A stretch of DNA of 64,000 nucleotides, taken from positions 1-64,000 of the forward strand of contig NZ_JBBVMF010000002.1 in the NCBI RefSeq assembly GCF_038150125.1, read 5' to 3'. Below the pieces are notes generated by a model. That model was not told where the DNA came from. It was given only the letters and a program-made list of their open reading frames with translations, and ran no database searches. The stretch is from SW132 sp038150125. Its GTDB lineage: Bacteria > Bacteroidota > Rhodothermia > Balneolales > Balneolaceae. Within the stretch, counting starts at the first letter, position 1. The number at the start of each line of letters is the position of its first letter. Positions 46,307 through 55,591 of the stretch are shown here, in pieces. The position numbers were made by a program, and so were the translations under genes.

Positions 46307-47233
46307 ATGAAGAAATTTATAAGAAATTTTGCCCTGTTTTCCGTTATATCAATTTCAGTTTTAATAGGATTGGTTTATAGGTATGCTGATGGAACTATCG
46401 ATTCATTTTATCTGAGATTTACCACACCGCCTGCAAAATCATTAATCATAGGGAGTTCACGCCCGGCTCAGGGTATTCAGCCACACCATCTGGAAAAAGG
46501 TCTTGAAGATATTGATTATGAAGGGCCTTTTTTGAACTTCTCTTTTACTACAGAAAACTCTCCGTTTGGGCCTTACTATTATGAGGCTATCAAAAAAAAG
46601 CTGAATCCGAAAGCTAAAGATGGAATATTTATTATAGGTGTAGATCCCTGGCAATTTTCGGTTGACCAAGGAAATAAAAATGATCCGCGACGTTTTCGGG
46701 AAGCTGACTATGCACCGGGTAATATGACGTTTATGTCTATGGATCCTAATTTTGAATATCTCATTAAAAACTTTGACGGTGGATTTCGTGAAATAATTCG
46801 TAACAGAAGAGATCCCTACAGGAGGCTCCACAAGAATGGATGGCTTCAAATTAATATTGATACTTCAAGCGTAGATCTTAAAGAAAGGATGTATGATACA
46901 GCCGAGAGCTATATTCAAATGGGGAATGATAGAAATTTTTCTACAGTGAGATTAGACTATCTGGACAAAAAAATTGAACTGTTTAAAAAACACGGATCGG
47001 TGTTTTTAGTTTTGATGCCTGTTTCAGAAGCGGTCAGAGAGGCGGAAGAGATTTTTATACCCAATTTCAGCAAGATGATGGAAAATCTGGCAGGGGAAAA
47101 AGGTGTAACCTATTTGGATTTCACTTCATATTCAAACAGCTATCTTTATACAGATGGCCACCATCTGTACAAAGATGATGGAGCAAGATTTTCACTACTT
47201 TTGGCTGAAAGATTAAAATCACATCTTGAGTAA
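46307..47233 (+). CDS. SGNH-like membrane-anchored protein, partner of the MBOAT acyltransferase
   Basis: 308 residues with an N-terminal membrane anchor (about 7-25) and a periplasmic domain. SLIIGSSRP (49-52 GSSR) resembles SGNH block I, and TDGHHLYKDDGA (D283, H285/H286) resembles the DxxH block V. AlgJ, AlgX and DltD play this role with other MBOAT proteins. Identity beyond that class is not clear. The start is 3 bases after the MBOAT stop. Confidence 0.65.
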   Translation: MKKFIRNFALFSVISISVLIGLVYRYADGTIDSFYLRFTTPPAKSLIIGSSRPAQGIQPHHLEKGLEDIDYEGPFLNFSFTTENSPFGPYYYEAIKKKLNPKAKDGIFIIGVDPWQFSVDQGNKNDPRRFREADYAPGNMTFMSMDPNFEYLIKNFDGGFREIIRNRRDPYRRLHKNGWLQINIDTSSVDLKERMYDTAESYIQMGNDRNFSTVRLDYLDKKIELFKKHGSVFLVLMPVSEAVREAEEIFIPNFSKMMENLAGEKGVTYLDFTSYSNSYLYTDGHHLYKDDGARFSLLLAERLKSHLE

Positions 47234-47399
47234 AGAAAAGAGCTCTGATTTGATCAACCCCTGATAGTTTAAACTGGCTCTATGTTGATCGATTTTGCTT
47301 TTATTTTTATAAATCCTTCACTGTGCCATCAGCTACGGTGGCTTGCTACTGATGAAAGATTTCAAACATGACGCTTACGCCTCATACTTTACCCGAAGG

Positions 47400-47730
47400 G
47401 GACAGGTGGACCGCCACGCAGGAGCGGGACTAAAAGAAGAAAGTAATCATGCCAAAGGCATCACTATGTGAAAAGCTCCCCGACAGAGGTGTTAGCCCAA
47501 CGCGCCAACATGGATAAACTCATCGCGGCGCAGAAATCAACCTGGTTCGGGATCTGAGATTTAAGCGCCGCGCTAAGTAATCCTAAGCAGTTGTCACCCC
47601 GAGCGCAGCGCGAGCGTAGCCGAGGGGTCTCCCTGTTATTGGAAGGAGCTTTGAAAAACTCTTGACATGTACCCGTGTATAAGCGATTGTGTGAAACAAA
47701 ATAACCATTCCATTGACAGTTTTGTCTGAC
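47400..47730 (+). repeat. Chimeric repeat: left half of module C joined to module B copy 3
   Basis: 47405-47491 copies the left end of module C copy 2 (GCGGGACTAAAA to CCCCGACAGAGGTGTT) and stops inside the loop of its 9-bp hairpin. There it joins module B (47491-47730). The junction shows that modules recombine at hairpin loops. No gene is seen. Confidence 0.8.
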
Positions 47731-47884
47731 CCATCCCCCCAGCACCTTTCAGTCGGTTGCCGGACAAGCACCTATGCCGCAAACGCACGACATATGGAAG
47801 GGGAGCGCTTCACAAAGTCCATCACAAATAATCGGAATCTGTCACTTCTTAAATGGTGTAGCGCCGTTTTGAGGCAAGATTGAT

Positions 47885-48175
47885 CGCTTGAGGGAAATCC
47901 CCTCTATGAGAGGGGAAATGGTATTGAAAACTGCGGACCGCAGATTTTCAAAGCGAGGGGTGTGTTGAAATGGCCTGGAATTGGAGTATGCCTACAATTA
48001 TTTCAAGGCCGGACACCTCAGTCCCAAAGAACATTTTGTGGGCACAGAGATAAATATTTGAAACTTTAAAAAGGGTTTCGCGCCTGCGTGAAACGAAATG
48101 CCCCGGCAGGGGCATAATGTCCGTAGCCCCATACAAGCGCCGTGTAGTTGACGGCGTGCAGTACGGGGTTAGTAA
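47885..48175 (+). repeat. Dispersed repeat modules D and A
   Basis: Module D (47885-48074, from GAGGGAAATCCCCTCT to CTTTAAAAA) is followed by module A with hairpin GTTTCGCG (48075-48082) and CGTGAAAC (48087-48094), loop CCTG, and the CCCC/GGGG-clamped segment to about 48170. Module D has another close copy at 48795-48984 and a shorter one at 49318-49455. Confidence 0.8.
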
Positions 48176-48481
48176 GTGCGGGCAGACCAGGTGCCCCGAG
48201 GCACTTGATTCCGCAGAAGAATTGAATTTAGTCGACGGGGAATTCGAATCATGTAAACCGTTTATATATCATGAGCTGATGGGGTGCTTTTGAAATTTAA
48301 ATTTATCCCTATAACCGCACACTACCCTCACTCGCAAAACGCATATGGCTTTTGGATCTAAAAACGCATCCTGACACTTATTAAATAGTGTTGCCCGGTT
48401 TTTGGGCAAAATTAGGGACTACCGATGACAGTTTGTAAAAGTGCATTATCGCAGTAAAATTAGTACCAATGGTTCTTGTCT

Positions 48482-48660
48482 TGATACTTTTGAACCGTCA
48501 AAAGTATCCAAAAACTCTCGGCTATGATTGCTTCCGGGCATGCTTTGCCCGCGCGGTTACACAACATCAATGGCTCCCGGGGGGAGCCGATGTTGCGATT
48601 TCTTCCGCGCTTTGATGCAACCCATGCCACTCCTCCACCAATCAAGGCCGAATGGACTGG
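48482..48660 (+). repeat. Structured dispersed repeat module C, copy 3
   Basis: The same architecture as copy 1 with different stem bases. The opening hairpin is ATACTTTTGA (48484-48493) with TCAAAAGTAT. Stem 1 is GCGCGG (48551-48556) with CCGCGC (48605-48610). Stem 2 is CAACATC (48562-48568) with GATGTTG (48589-48595). Stem 3 is GGCTCCC (48572-48578) with GGGAGCC (48582-48588). The AAT bulge and the GCGATTTCT internal loop are conserved. Confidence 0.8.
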
Positions 48661-48794
48661 GTGCTTAGACATTTTTTATCAGTTAGACTCAGCGCAGAAA
48701 CTATCTGTCACCTTTTAAATAGTCTGGCCCCGCTCAACTACGTTAAAACTTGGTAGAGCAGGCTTTTGGGCAAGATTAGTTGCTACACATGACA

Positions 48795-49460
48795 GTTTTG
48801 TTGCTAGAGGGAAATCCCCTCTCAGTGAGGGGAAATGGAATTGAAAACTGCGGAGCGCAGATTTTCAAACCGAGGGGTGTGTTGAAATGGCCTGGAATTG
48901 GAGTATGCCTACAATTATTTCAAGGCCGGACACCTCAGTCCTAAAGAACATTTTGTGGGCACAGAGAAAAATATTTGAAACTTAAATATCAGTTTCGCGC
49001 CTGCGCGAAACGAAATGCCCCGGCAGGGCATCATGTCCGTAGCCCCATACAAGCGCCGTGTAGTTGACGGCGTGCAGTGCGGGGCTTAGCCCAACACGCC
49101 AACATGGATAAACTCATCGCGGCGCAGAAATCAACCTGGTTCGGGATCTGAGATTTAAGCGCCGCGCTAAGTAATCCTAAGCAGTTGTCACCCCGAGCGC
49201 AGCGCGAGCGTAGCCGAGGGGTCTCCCTGTTATTGGAAGGAGCTTTGAAAAACTCTTGACATGTACCCGTGTATAAGCGATTGTGTGAAACAAAATAACC
49301 CCACCGATGACAGTTTTGTTGCTAGAGGAAAATCCACTCTCAGAGAGGGGAAATGGAATTGAAAACTGCGGAGCGCAGATTTTCAAATCGAGGTGTGTTT
49401 TGAAATGGCTTGGAGTCAAAATTTACTTACAGTTTACTTCAAGGCTCCGGAGCACACCCT
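48795..49460 (+). repeat. Dispersed repeat modules D, A, B and a D variant in series
   Basis: Module D (48795-48984), module A with a perfect hairpin GTTTCGCG (48992-48999) and CGCGAAAC (49004-49011), module B copy 4 (49086-49325), then a shortened module D (49318-49455). This is the most complete array in the window. No protein frame is shared between copies. Confidence 0.8.
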
Positions 49461-49605
49461 CATTATACTCATCAATTCATTCCAAAAATGGCTCAAAATT
49501 CTAAAAATAATTGATTTCAAGATGATACCTCGTGGGCTCTGCCCACAGCTGGTTCATTCAAAAAACCTGACGGGTTTTATCAGACTGCATATCGTTGATT
49601 TAACT

Positions 49606-50703
49606 CTATAAGCTTGTGAGTGTATATTTACTTTTATTTAAACTCTCAACAGACTTTCGGATAATTTCTTCTGAGTAATCACCAAATAGAGGTCCGGACG
49701 TGACCTGATGCATATTAATGTCCTGGTTTATTAGATTGAGTTCAATCATTACAGGCTCGAACTGATTATCGATGGTAACGTCCCATGAAATGAGGTCAAA
49801 GTAGGGAAGTCTTTTGTGACGGGTGAGGCATAGTTCTACGGCTTTCCCGTAACCTTCAATCTTTGTGTCTTGAAAAGATAGCAGTGAATCAGGATGCTTA
49901 AACGCTTTCTCAAAGTATTCGTATTGAGCAAAATTATTAAATGTTCCATCAGGTTTTACGGAAATAAACAGGCCACCACCTGTAACATTGTCAATTACAG
50001 AATTGACCCTTCCAAATCTCGCAATTGTGGATAGATGTAAGATATTATCACCATATCTGAACGTGAGGATTCTCAGTGTATTAACAGATGTGCTGTTAAA
50101 TTCACTTAATTGAGAGCTTTGTTCAACTTTTTTCTGAATAATGAAATCCTCAGAGCATTTTTTCAGATATGGTATAATGTCTGCTTTATCAGTTTTAGAA
50201 ATTAAGGCTCGTACATCCCTGCCGCCGCCGGTTATTCTTATAGTGGGCTTAACGATTAGCGTTGTAGCCGTGTCTTTTAGTATATCTACAGCTTCCTTTT
50301 CTGAAACTTGTTCAAGTTTCGGGCTGTAAAATCTTCCATGTATATATCTGAGTACCGTTTCGGGGAGATTAAGGTTGCCGAAAAGATTTTCATAATTATT
50401 TTTATCAACGTATGCCATGGCAAGGTCATAATTTACCAGGTAAGGCTCGACAGCTAAATAGAAAATGTCTTCCGGCACATACCATATATCTTTTTTGTTG
50501 TTCAATGATTGATAAAATGCATGCCACTTTGTGTTTCTATAAAATGGAAGGGCGGCTTTAAAACTGTTCTTAACCTGTTTCAAATACGAAGAATCACTTT
50601 CATGAACAGGAATTGACTTCCGGACATATTGTTTCAGAAGGTCCCGAAAGTGATTTACTCTCTTGCGTTTGTTGTAAAAACCATAAAACTGACTAAGATT
50701 CAT
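49606..50703 (-). CDS. Sugar-transfer-associated ATP-grasp protein, copy 1
   Basis: A 365-residue ATP-grasp enzyme. Visible marks are LIVKPTIRITGGGRDVR (ATP-binding lysine and loop), DFIIQKKVEQ and the metal-binding end FDLISWDVTIDN with MIELNLINQ. It resembles the ATPgrasp_ST group, which is found in surface-glycan loci and is predicted to form amide or ester links on sugars; the reaction is not known. It overlaps the upstream ATP-grasp gene by 4 bases. A paralog of identical length lies at 54295-55392. Confidence 0.75.
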   Translation of the reverse strand: MNLSQFYGFYNKRKRVNHFRDLLKQYVRKSIPVHESDSSYLKQVKNSFKAALPFYRNTKWHAFYQSLNNKKDIWYVPEDIFYLAVEPYLVNYDLAMAYVDKNNYENLFGNLNLPETVLRYIHGRFYSPKLEQVSEKEAVDILKDTATTLIVKPTIRITGGGRDVRALISKTDKADIIPYLKKCSEDFIIQKKVEQSSQLSEFNSTSVNTLRILTFRYGDNILHLSTIARFGRVNSVIDNVTGGGLFISVKPDGTFNNFAQYEYFEKAFKHPDSLLSFQDTKIEGYGKAVELCLTRHKRLPYFDLISWDVTIDNQFEPVMIELNLINQDINMHQVTSGPLFGDYSEEIIRKSVESLNKSKYTLTSL

Positions 50704-51701
50704 TCGTTTTTCTCTGATAGCTGTTTTACAAAATCTTCAACTCTTAATAAATAGCTTAAATTCTGATTAAAGAATCCCTCTTCAAAAATAAATTTACCTT
50801 CCTTAAAAACGAGCCTGCCCGGCTTTCCATCTATGTACAATTCAGATTCATCCCGTGTTATTTCCGGTGTAGTACCAAAAAGAGCGTGTACTTCATTTAC
50901 AAGGAAATTGTCATCAGTCGTTTCAAAAAAATCAATGGATATATTCCTGAACCCCTGTTTTTCACTAATCTCTCTGATCATAAACAGTAGCTCATCTGGA
51001 GGTTTTCCCCAGCCTGTTAGTTTTGACCCGCTTGCAAATCCGTTTTTTAGTAATTTTCTTCTTCCAAAAAAAGAATTTCCGATTTTAATCAGTCTCCATT
51101 CCCACTTTATATCTACATATTGTTGGATTATAACAAAATTTCGTTGACTTATCGGGGTGCCGGGTAGTTTTATTTTGAGTCTGGAAGGACGAAACTTATA
51201 CTTATAAAAGGGTGAAAATCGCCCAAATGCCCTGTTAATTAAAGTGAGCGCCTCACTTTTATTTTTTACTATATCTACTCCTGTTGCACTAGATCCAATG
51301 TTTGTTTTAAACACAAGCGGGAACTCATTTCTGGATATAAAATCTGTTGCATCCTCTTTTGTCTGAAAAACATGTGTTTTTAAGTGAGGGAAACCAAAGT
51401 GTTCCAGCCAGTCACCCGCAACTCTTTTGTTTTCATATAGAAAAAGAGAATCATATGATGGGTACATGGGAATACCAAGTATGCTGTGTATAAAATATAA
51501 CCTCTCCATATAAATAGTATTGAACTCCTGAGTTTGACTTGGAGGTCGAACCAGCAGTCCGTCATAATTCCCTTTTTTAAGATCTTTAAGCCAATAATCT
51601 GATTTAAAGTCAATAACCTCATAATCAATGCCCAAATCTTCACAGGATGTAATGTACTGTTTATAGCTGTCGTCAAAACTTGTAAGAATTCCGAGTGTCA
51701 T
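50700..51701 (-). CDS. RimK-like ATP-grasp ligase
   Basis: A 333-residue ATP-grasp protein with an N-terminal pre-ATP-grasp segment (about 1-100), LVFKTNIGSSATGVDIV (ATP-binding lysine), FVIIQQYVD and the metal-site segment SIDFFETTDDNFLVNEVHAL. The last motif has ExH where RimK enzymes usually have ExN. RimK-like enzymes join amino acids to a carboxylate. Coupled by a 4-base overlap to a sugar-linked ATP-grasp gene, it may attach an amino acid to a glycan. It is transcribed divergently from the HAD-IIIC gene across an inverted-repeat segment. Confidence 0.7.
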   Translation of the reverse strand: MTLGILTSFDDSYKQYITSCEDLGIDYEVIDFKSDYWLKDLKKGNYDGLLVRPPSQTQEFNTIYMERLYFIHSILGIPMYPSYDSLFLYENKRVAGDWLEHFGFPHLKTHVFQTKEDATDFISRNEFPLVFKTNIGSSATGVDIVKNKSEALTLINRAFGRFSPFYKYKFRPSRLKIKLPGTPISQRNFVIIQQYVDIKWEWRLIKIGNSFFGRRKLLKNGFASGSKLTGWGKPPDELLFMIREISEKQGFRNISIDFFETTDDNFLVNEVHALFGTTPEITRDESELYIDGKPGRLVFKEGKFIFEEGFFNQNLSYLLRVEDFVKQLSEKNE

Positions 51702-51915
51702 GTTTGGGTTGATTTTTTATTTGGTTAATAATGACTTAGACTAAATTGAGCTGAATATAAGTTATGTGTTAAAGAAGACAATATTTCCCGGGTTATAAAA
51801 ATAAGCTGATGAGTTAAAAATATTTAACTGTTCTACAATTAGGGTTGAATATTCTGATATTGATCCCGGATACTAAACAATATAGTGTGGTTTCAACGGT
51901 AAATTGTTGCATGCA

Positions 51916-52128
51916 AGTCATCGGATGAGTCAACTATGATTGACATTTTAATCCAAAGTGGTTTAATTCCCCCTTATCCCAACGGGATCCCCGCGGGGAA
52001 AGGGGGACACTCCATAATAAACTCAATATTGGATCAAAAGTTATAGATGCTAAGTTGATACCTCGTGGGCTCTGCCCCGAGGTAGTTCAGTAATGGCTCG
52101 ATTTTTCAAAATAACTCATCCGATGACT
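51916..52128. promoter_or_regulatory. Candidate invertible segment between divergent genes
   Basis: A perfect 15-bp inverted repeat, AGTCATCGGATGAGT (51916-51930) with ACTCATCCGATGACT (52114-52128), flanks 183 bases between the minus-strand ATP-grasp operon and the plus-strand HAD-IIIC gene. Size, spacing and place resemble the invertible capsule promoters of Bacteroides. Part of the interior (52003-52100) is a dispersed repeat also found at 41966-42062, where the 15-bp arms are absent. Each arm is itself nearly palindromic (12 of 15), so paired operator sites or a MITE are alternatives. No recombinase gene is in the window. Confidence 0.45.
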
Positions 52129-52212
52129 ACCCGACAATTCATCTGTGACACGACAATAGTGTACTGTTGAAAAGTATAGTTTAAATGTATAAGGAGTTGG
52201 CGGCTTAGCATA

Positions 52213-54075
52213 ATGAATCAAATTAAATTAGTTATCTGGGATCTTGACGAAACGTTTTGGAGAGGTACACTATCTGAGGAGGGTATTGTCCCTGTTCAGA
52301 AAAATATTGATCTCATAGCTGAATTGACAAACCGGGGCATTATTAACAGCATATGCTCAAAAAATGAGTTTCGGCAGGCTAGTGAGAAGCTCAAAGAGTT
52401 AGACGTATGGAGCTATTTTATATTTCCTTCAATAAGCTGGGACCCCAAAGGACCTCGGGTAAAACAGATTATTGAACAGTGTCAGTTGAGAGCAGAAAAT
52501 ATTCTGTTTCTGGATGATAATCATTTGAATCTCGAGGAGGTCAAATATTATAACGAAGGCGTTATTGCGGAAGAACCGGAATATATTTTCCAAATTCTGG
52601 GTAGTCCGGCACTTAAGGGTAAAGATGACAGAAGTCATTCGAGACTGGGTCAGTACAAACTTCTTGAAAAAAAAGCAGAAGAGAAAAGTGAATACTCGTC
52701 AAATCTGGGATTCTTAAGAGACTCAAACATTCAGGTCGAAAAAATCAGTGATTTAGCCCCGATCAAAGATCGGATTGAAGAGTTGCTAAATCGAACAAAT
52801 CAGTTAAACTTCACTAAAAAAAGATTAAGTGAGGCTGATGTTGAAGCGTTGATCAGCGATGGTAGGTATAATAATTTTGCAGTAAGGGTAAAAGATCGAT
52901 TTGGCGATTATGGAGTGGTGGGCTTCATAAGCTATGATCCGGCAGAGCACTGTCTGAATCATTTTGTGTTCTCTTGCAGGATATTAAACCTGGGTATAGA
53001 ACAGTACTTTTATAAACATCTTAATGAGCCTGAACTAACTATTGAGGGAGAGGTGATCTCCTCCCTTGACGAGTTTAGTGAGATAGATTGGATTTCAGAA
53101 TTAGATGATTCTGATAAAGGTGATTGCCCTATAATTGAAAATGGTAGTAGGTCGAAATCGAAGCTGTTATTTGTCGGGAGCTGTGAACTGGGCTCGATAT
53201 TTAACTATCTGGCCGCATACTCAGAAAACATTCAACTGCATGGCGTAAAAACAAGTGATGAGAATTTACCTGAATTTTCAGACCACCTGGAGACAATTAT
53301 CGCCGGCAACACATTACCTGAACACATTATTGATGAAAAATGCAAACTTCCATTTATAAGCCGGAAGTATGCAATGGCAAACAGGGTGAATGCTTACGAT
53401 TACGATGTGCTGATATACAGTGTTGTTGCCAATTACGGCCGAAATGTATATAGTCATAAAAAGCATGGTTTCAGGGTAGCATGGGGCGAATACAAAAAGA
53501 ATTTGACGCGTCCGGAGCCTGAAAAAAGGCTAATGGACCTTTTTGAGAGAAGAAATTTCGATGCCGATCATTTTTTAAAAAACTTCAGAAGGGATTTTAA
53601 CCATTTAGGATATCTTGAAAGTGAGCGTTTTCTGGAGCTGCTTAAAGAATTAAGAAGCAGCATTCCTGAAACTATTCCAATTCTATTTATAAATGGTTCA
53701 GAGATTAATACAGATGTAATAAATGAGCCCGACGCTGCTGATCGACACAAAGAGATGAATAGTGTTTTATCAGAATTTATTGCCGGGTCGGATAGTACCT
53801 ATTTGATTGATGTTCGAAAGCTGATTGAAGGTGAAAAGGAGATGGGCACTAATATTCGAACATTTCACCGCCAGGTTTATAAACGACTGGCTGATGAAAT
53901 AGTACGGCTGATAGATAATGAAGCTGGAATTGAACTAAAGAAAAACGCATTAAAGGAAGCGCAAATTCTCTGGAGCCACTACACGTTCAGAAGTTTACTT
54001 TGGTTGAAAAGCCTGCCACTACTCAGACAGCCATTTATTATGAATATGTATAGGAAGATCAGAAAAGAGGGCTAA
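52213..54075 (+). CDS. HAD-IIIC/FkbH-like multidomain protein with SGNH-like C-terminus
   Basis: 620 residues. Residues 1-150 are a HAD-IIIC phosphatase-like domain (VIWDLDETFWRG with nucleophile D9 and D11; LFLDDNHLN). About 160-300 resemble the GNAT-like second half of FkbH proteins (RTNQLNFTKKR, RFGDYGVVGF). About 313-600 look SGNH-like (LLFVGSCELG near the start, RTFHRQVYKRLADEI near the end). FkbH-type proteins load a three-carbon acyl unit on a carrier; here the third domain suggests transfer of an acyl group to a glycan. That is inference. AAGGAG lies about 18 bases ahead of the ATG. Confidence 0.7.
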   Translation: MNQIKLVIWDLDETFWRGTLSEEGIVPVQKNIDLIAELTNRGIINSICSKNEFRQASEKLKELDVWSYFIFPSISWDPKGPRVKQIIEQCQLRAENILFLDDNHLNLEEVKYYNEGVIAEEPEYIFQILGSPALKGKDDRSHSRLGQYKLLEKKAEEKSEYSSNLGFLRDSNIQVEKISDLAPIKDRIEELLNRTNQLNFTKKRLSEADVEALISDGRYNNFAVRVKDRFGDYGVVGFISYDPAEHCLNHFVFSCRILNLGIEQYFYKHLNEPELTIEGEVISSLDEFSEIDWISELDDSDKGDCPIIENGSRSKSKLLFVGSCELGSIFNYLAAYSENIQLHGVKTSDENLPEFSDHLETIIAGNTLPEHIIDEKCKLPFISRKYAMANRVNAYDYDVLIYSVVANYGRNVYSHKKHGFRVAWGEYKKNLTRPEPEKRLMDLFERRNFDADHFLKNFRRDFNHLGYLESERFLELLKELRSSIPETIPILFINGSEINTDVINEPDAADRHKEMNSVLSEFIAGSDSTYLIDVRKLIEGEKEMGTNIRTFHRQVYKRLADEIVRLIDNEAGIELKKNALKEAQILWSHYTFRSLLWLKSLPLLRQPFIMNMYRKIRKEG

Positions 54076-54294
54076 TTTTAAAGGCTCACTATTGATTTGT
54101 GTGGGATGTGTAATTAATTAATTTGCGTATAAATGTATTGAGACCGTTCAGCTATCCGGCCATCAATTTGCCCTGGTGTTAAAATGAGCAGACATCATCT
54201 GTCACACATCTGAGACCGGGAATTTGAAAAGCCTAAAAAATCTACAGTGAATTATTGTGCACCTCACATAAATCAACAAAGGGTCAAAAATCTA

Positions 54295-55392
54295 TTAAAA
54301 ACTTGTAAGTGCGTATTTGCTTTTATTCATTTCTGTAATCGATTTTTTGATAATCTCTTCTGAGTAATCTCCAAATAACGGGCCATTAGCAACCTGATGA
54401 AAATTGATCTCCTGGTTTATAAGGTTAAGTTCAATCATTATAGGTTCATTTTGCTCATCTATGGCAATATCCCACGAAATAAGGTCGAAATAGGGTAAAC
54501 GTTTATGACGCGTAATACAAAGCATTACTGCTTTTTCAAATCCATCTATCACTGTGCCTTTAAAGGGTTTTAATGAATCCGGGTGTTTATCTATTTTTAA
54601 ATAATTTTGACTGTATCCGAAGTTATTTAAGCTTCCATCCGGTTTTACTGAAATAAATATTCCACCACCGGCCTTATTATCTGTAATAGAATTTGCCCTT
54701 CCAAACCTGGCTACGGTAGATAAATACAATATGTCTGTGCCATATCTGAACGTTAGTATTCGCAGTGTATTCAGAGATGTACTGTTAAATCTACTTAGTT
54801 GAGAATTTTGTTCAATTTTTTTCTGGATGATGAAGTCTTCAGTACAACTTTTCAAAAAGGGAATGAGATTTTTAATGTCACTCTCTGAACTTAACAGACG
54901 CACGTTTCTCCCCCCGCCAGACGAACTTATAGTGGGTTTTACTATAAGAGGATAGGTTGTTTTCTGTATTATATTTTTTGCTTCGGCCTCAGAAATGGGA
55001 TCAATACTTGAGTTATGGAACTTTCTCTTCATATATCGAAGCACTGTTTCAGGATGATTTAAATCACCAAAAAGATTCTCGTAATTGTTTTTATCAACAT
55101 AAGCGAGCGCCAGATCGTAGTTCACCAAATAAGGTTCCACGGCTAAATAGTAAATATCTTCCGGTACGTACCATAACTCTTTTCTGTTATTTAAAGACTG
55201 ATAAAAGGCATGCCATCTGGTGTTTCTGTAGTATGGGTGAATAGATTTAAGGTTTTTCCTGACCTGCTTTAAGTATGACCGGTCATTCTCATAGACAGGA
55301 CTGGACTCTCTCTTATATTTTTTTAGAAGATTCCGGAAGTGCACTGCTCTCTTTCGTTTACTATAAAAGCTGTAGAGTCGATCTGAAGTCAT
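54295..55392 (-). CDS. Sugar-transfer-associated ATP-grasp protein, copy 2
   Basis: A 365-residue paralog of the protein at 49606-50703, the same length and similar throughout (for example WHAFYQSLNNRKELWYVPED and NTLRILTFRYG are shared almost exactly). The ATP-grasp marks LIVKPTISSSGGGRNVR, DFIIQKKIEQ and MIELNLINQ are intact, so it should be active. Upstream, where copy 1 has an intact RimK-like partner, only a 190-bp remnant of that partner survives. Confidence 0.75.
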   Translation of the reverse strand: MTSDRLYSFYSKRKRAVHFRNLLKKYKRESSPVYENDRSYLKQVRKNLKSIHPYYRNTRWHAFYQSLNNRKELWYVPEDIYYLAVEPYLVNYDLALAYVDKNNYENLFGDLNHPETVLRYMKRKFHNSSIDPISEAEAKNIIQKTTYPLIVKPTISSSGGGRNVRLLSSESDIKNLIPFLKSCTEDFIIQKKIEQNSQLSRFNSTSLNTLRILTFRYGTDILYLSTVARFGRANSITDNKAGGGIFISVKPDGSLNNFGYSQNYLKIDKHPDSLKPFKGTVIDGFEKAVMLCITRHKRLPYFDLISWDIAIDEQNEPIMIELNLINQEINFHQVANGPLFGDYSEEIIKKSITEMNKSKYALTSF

Positions 55393-55401
55393 TTTTCTTA
55401 T

Positions 55402-55591
55402 CTATAAAATATCGGCAGAAATATTTTTGAATACCTGTTTTTCGCTAATCTCCTTAATCATTAACAGCAGCAGTTCCGGTGGTTTCCCCAGCCATCGAGC
55501 TTTGAACCGCTTATAAAACCATCCTTCAACAACTTTCTTTGCGAAATATAAGAGTAACCGATTTTATCACTCTCCATTCCCACTTGATTTC
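55402..55591 (-). pseudogene. Remnant of a RimK-like ATP-grasp gene
   Basis: The complement from 55591 reads EIKWEWRVIK, then in shifted frames SQRKLLKDGFISGSKLDGWG and KPPELLLLMIKEISEKQ, ending NISADIL and a stop at 55402. This aligns with residues about 190-265 of the intact gene at 50700-51701 (DIKWEWRLIK, RRKLLKNGFASGSKLTGWG). Both ends are missing, so the second cassette has lost its RimK-like partner. Confidence 0.85.

Noticed and set aside
47948..48718. Short frames of 60-70 codons in the second repeat block
   Set aside because: They lie in modules D, A and C and are not conserved between copies.
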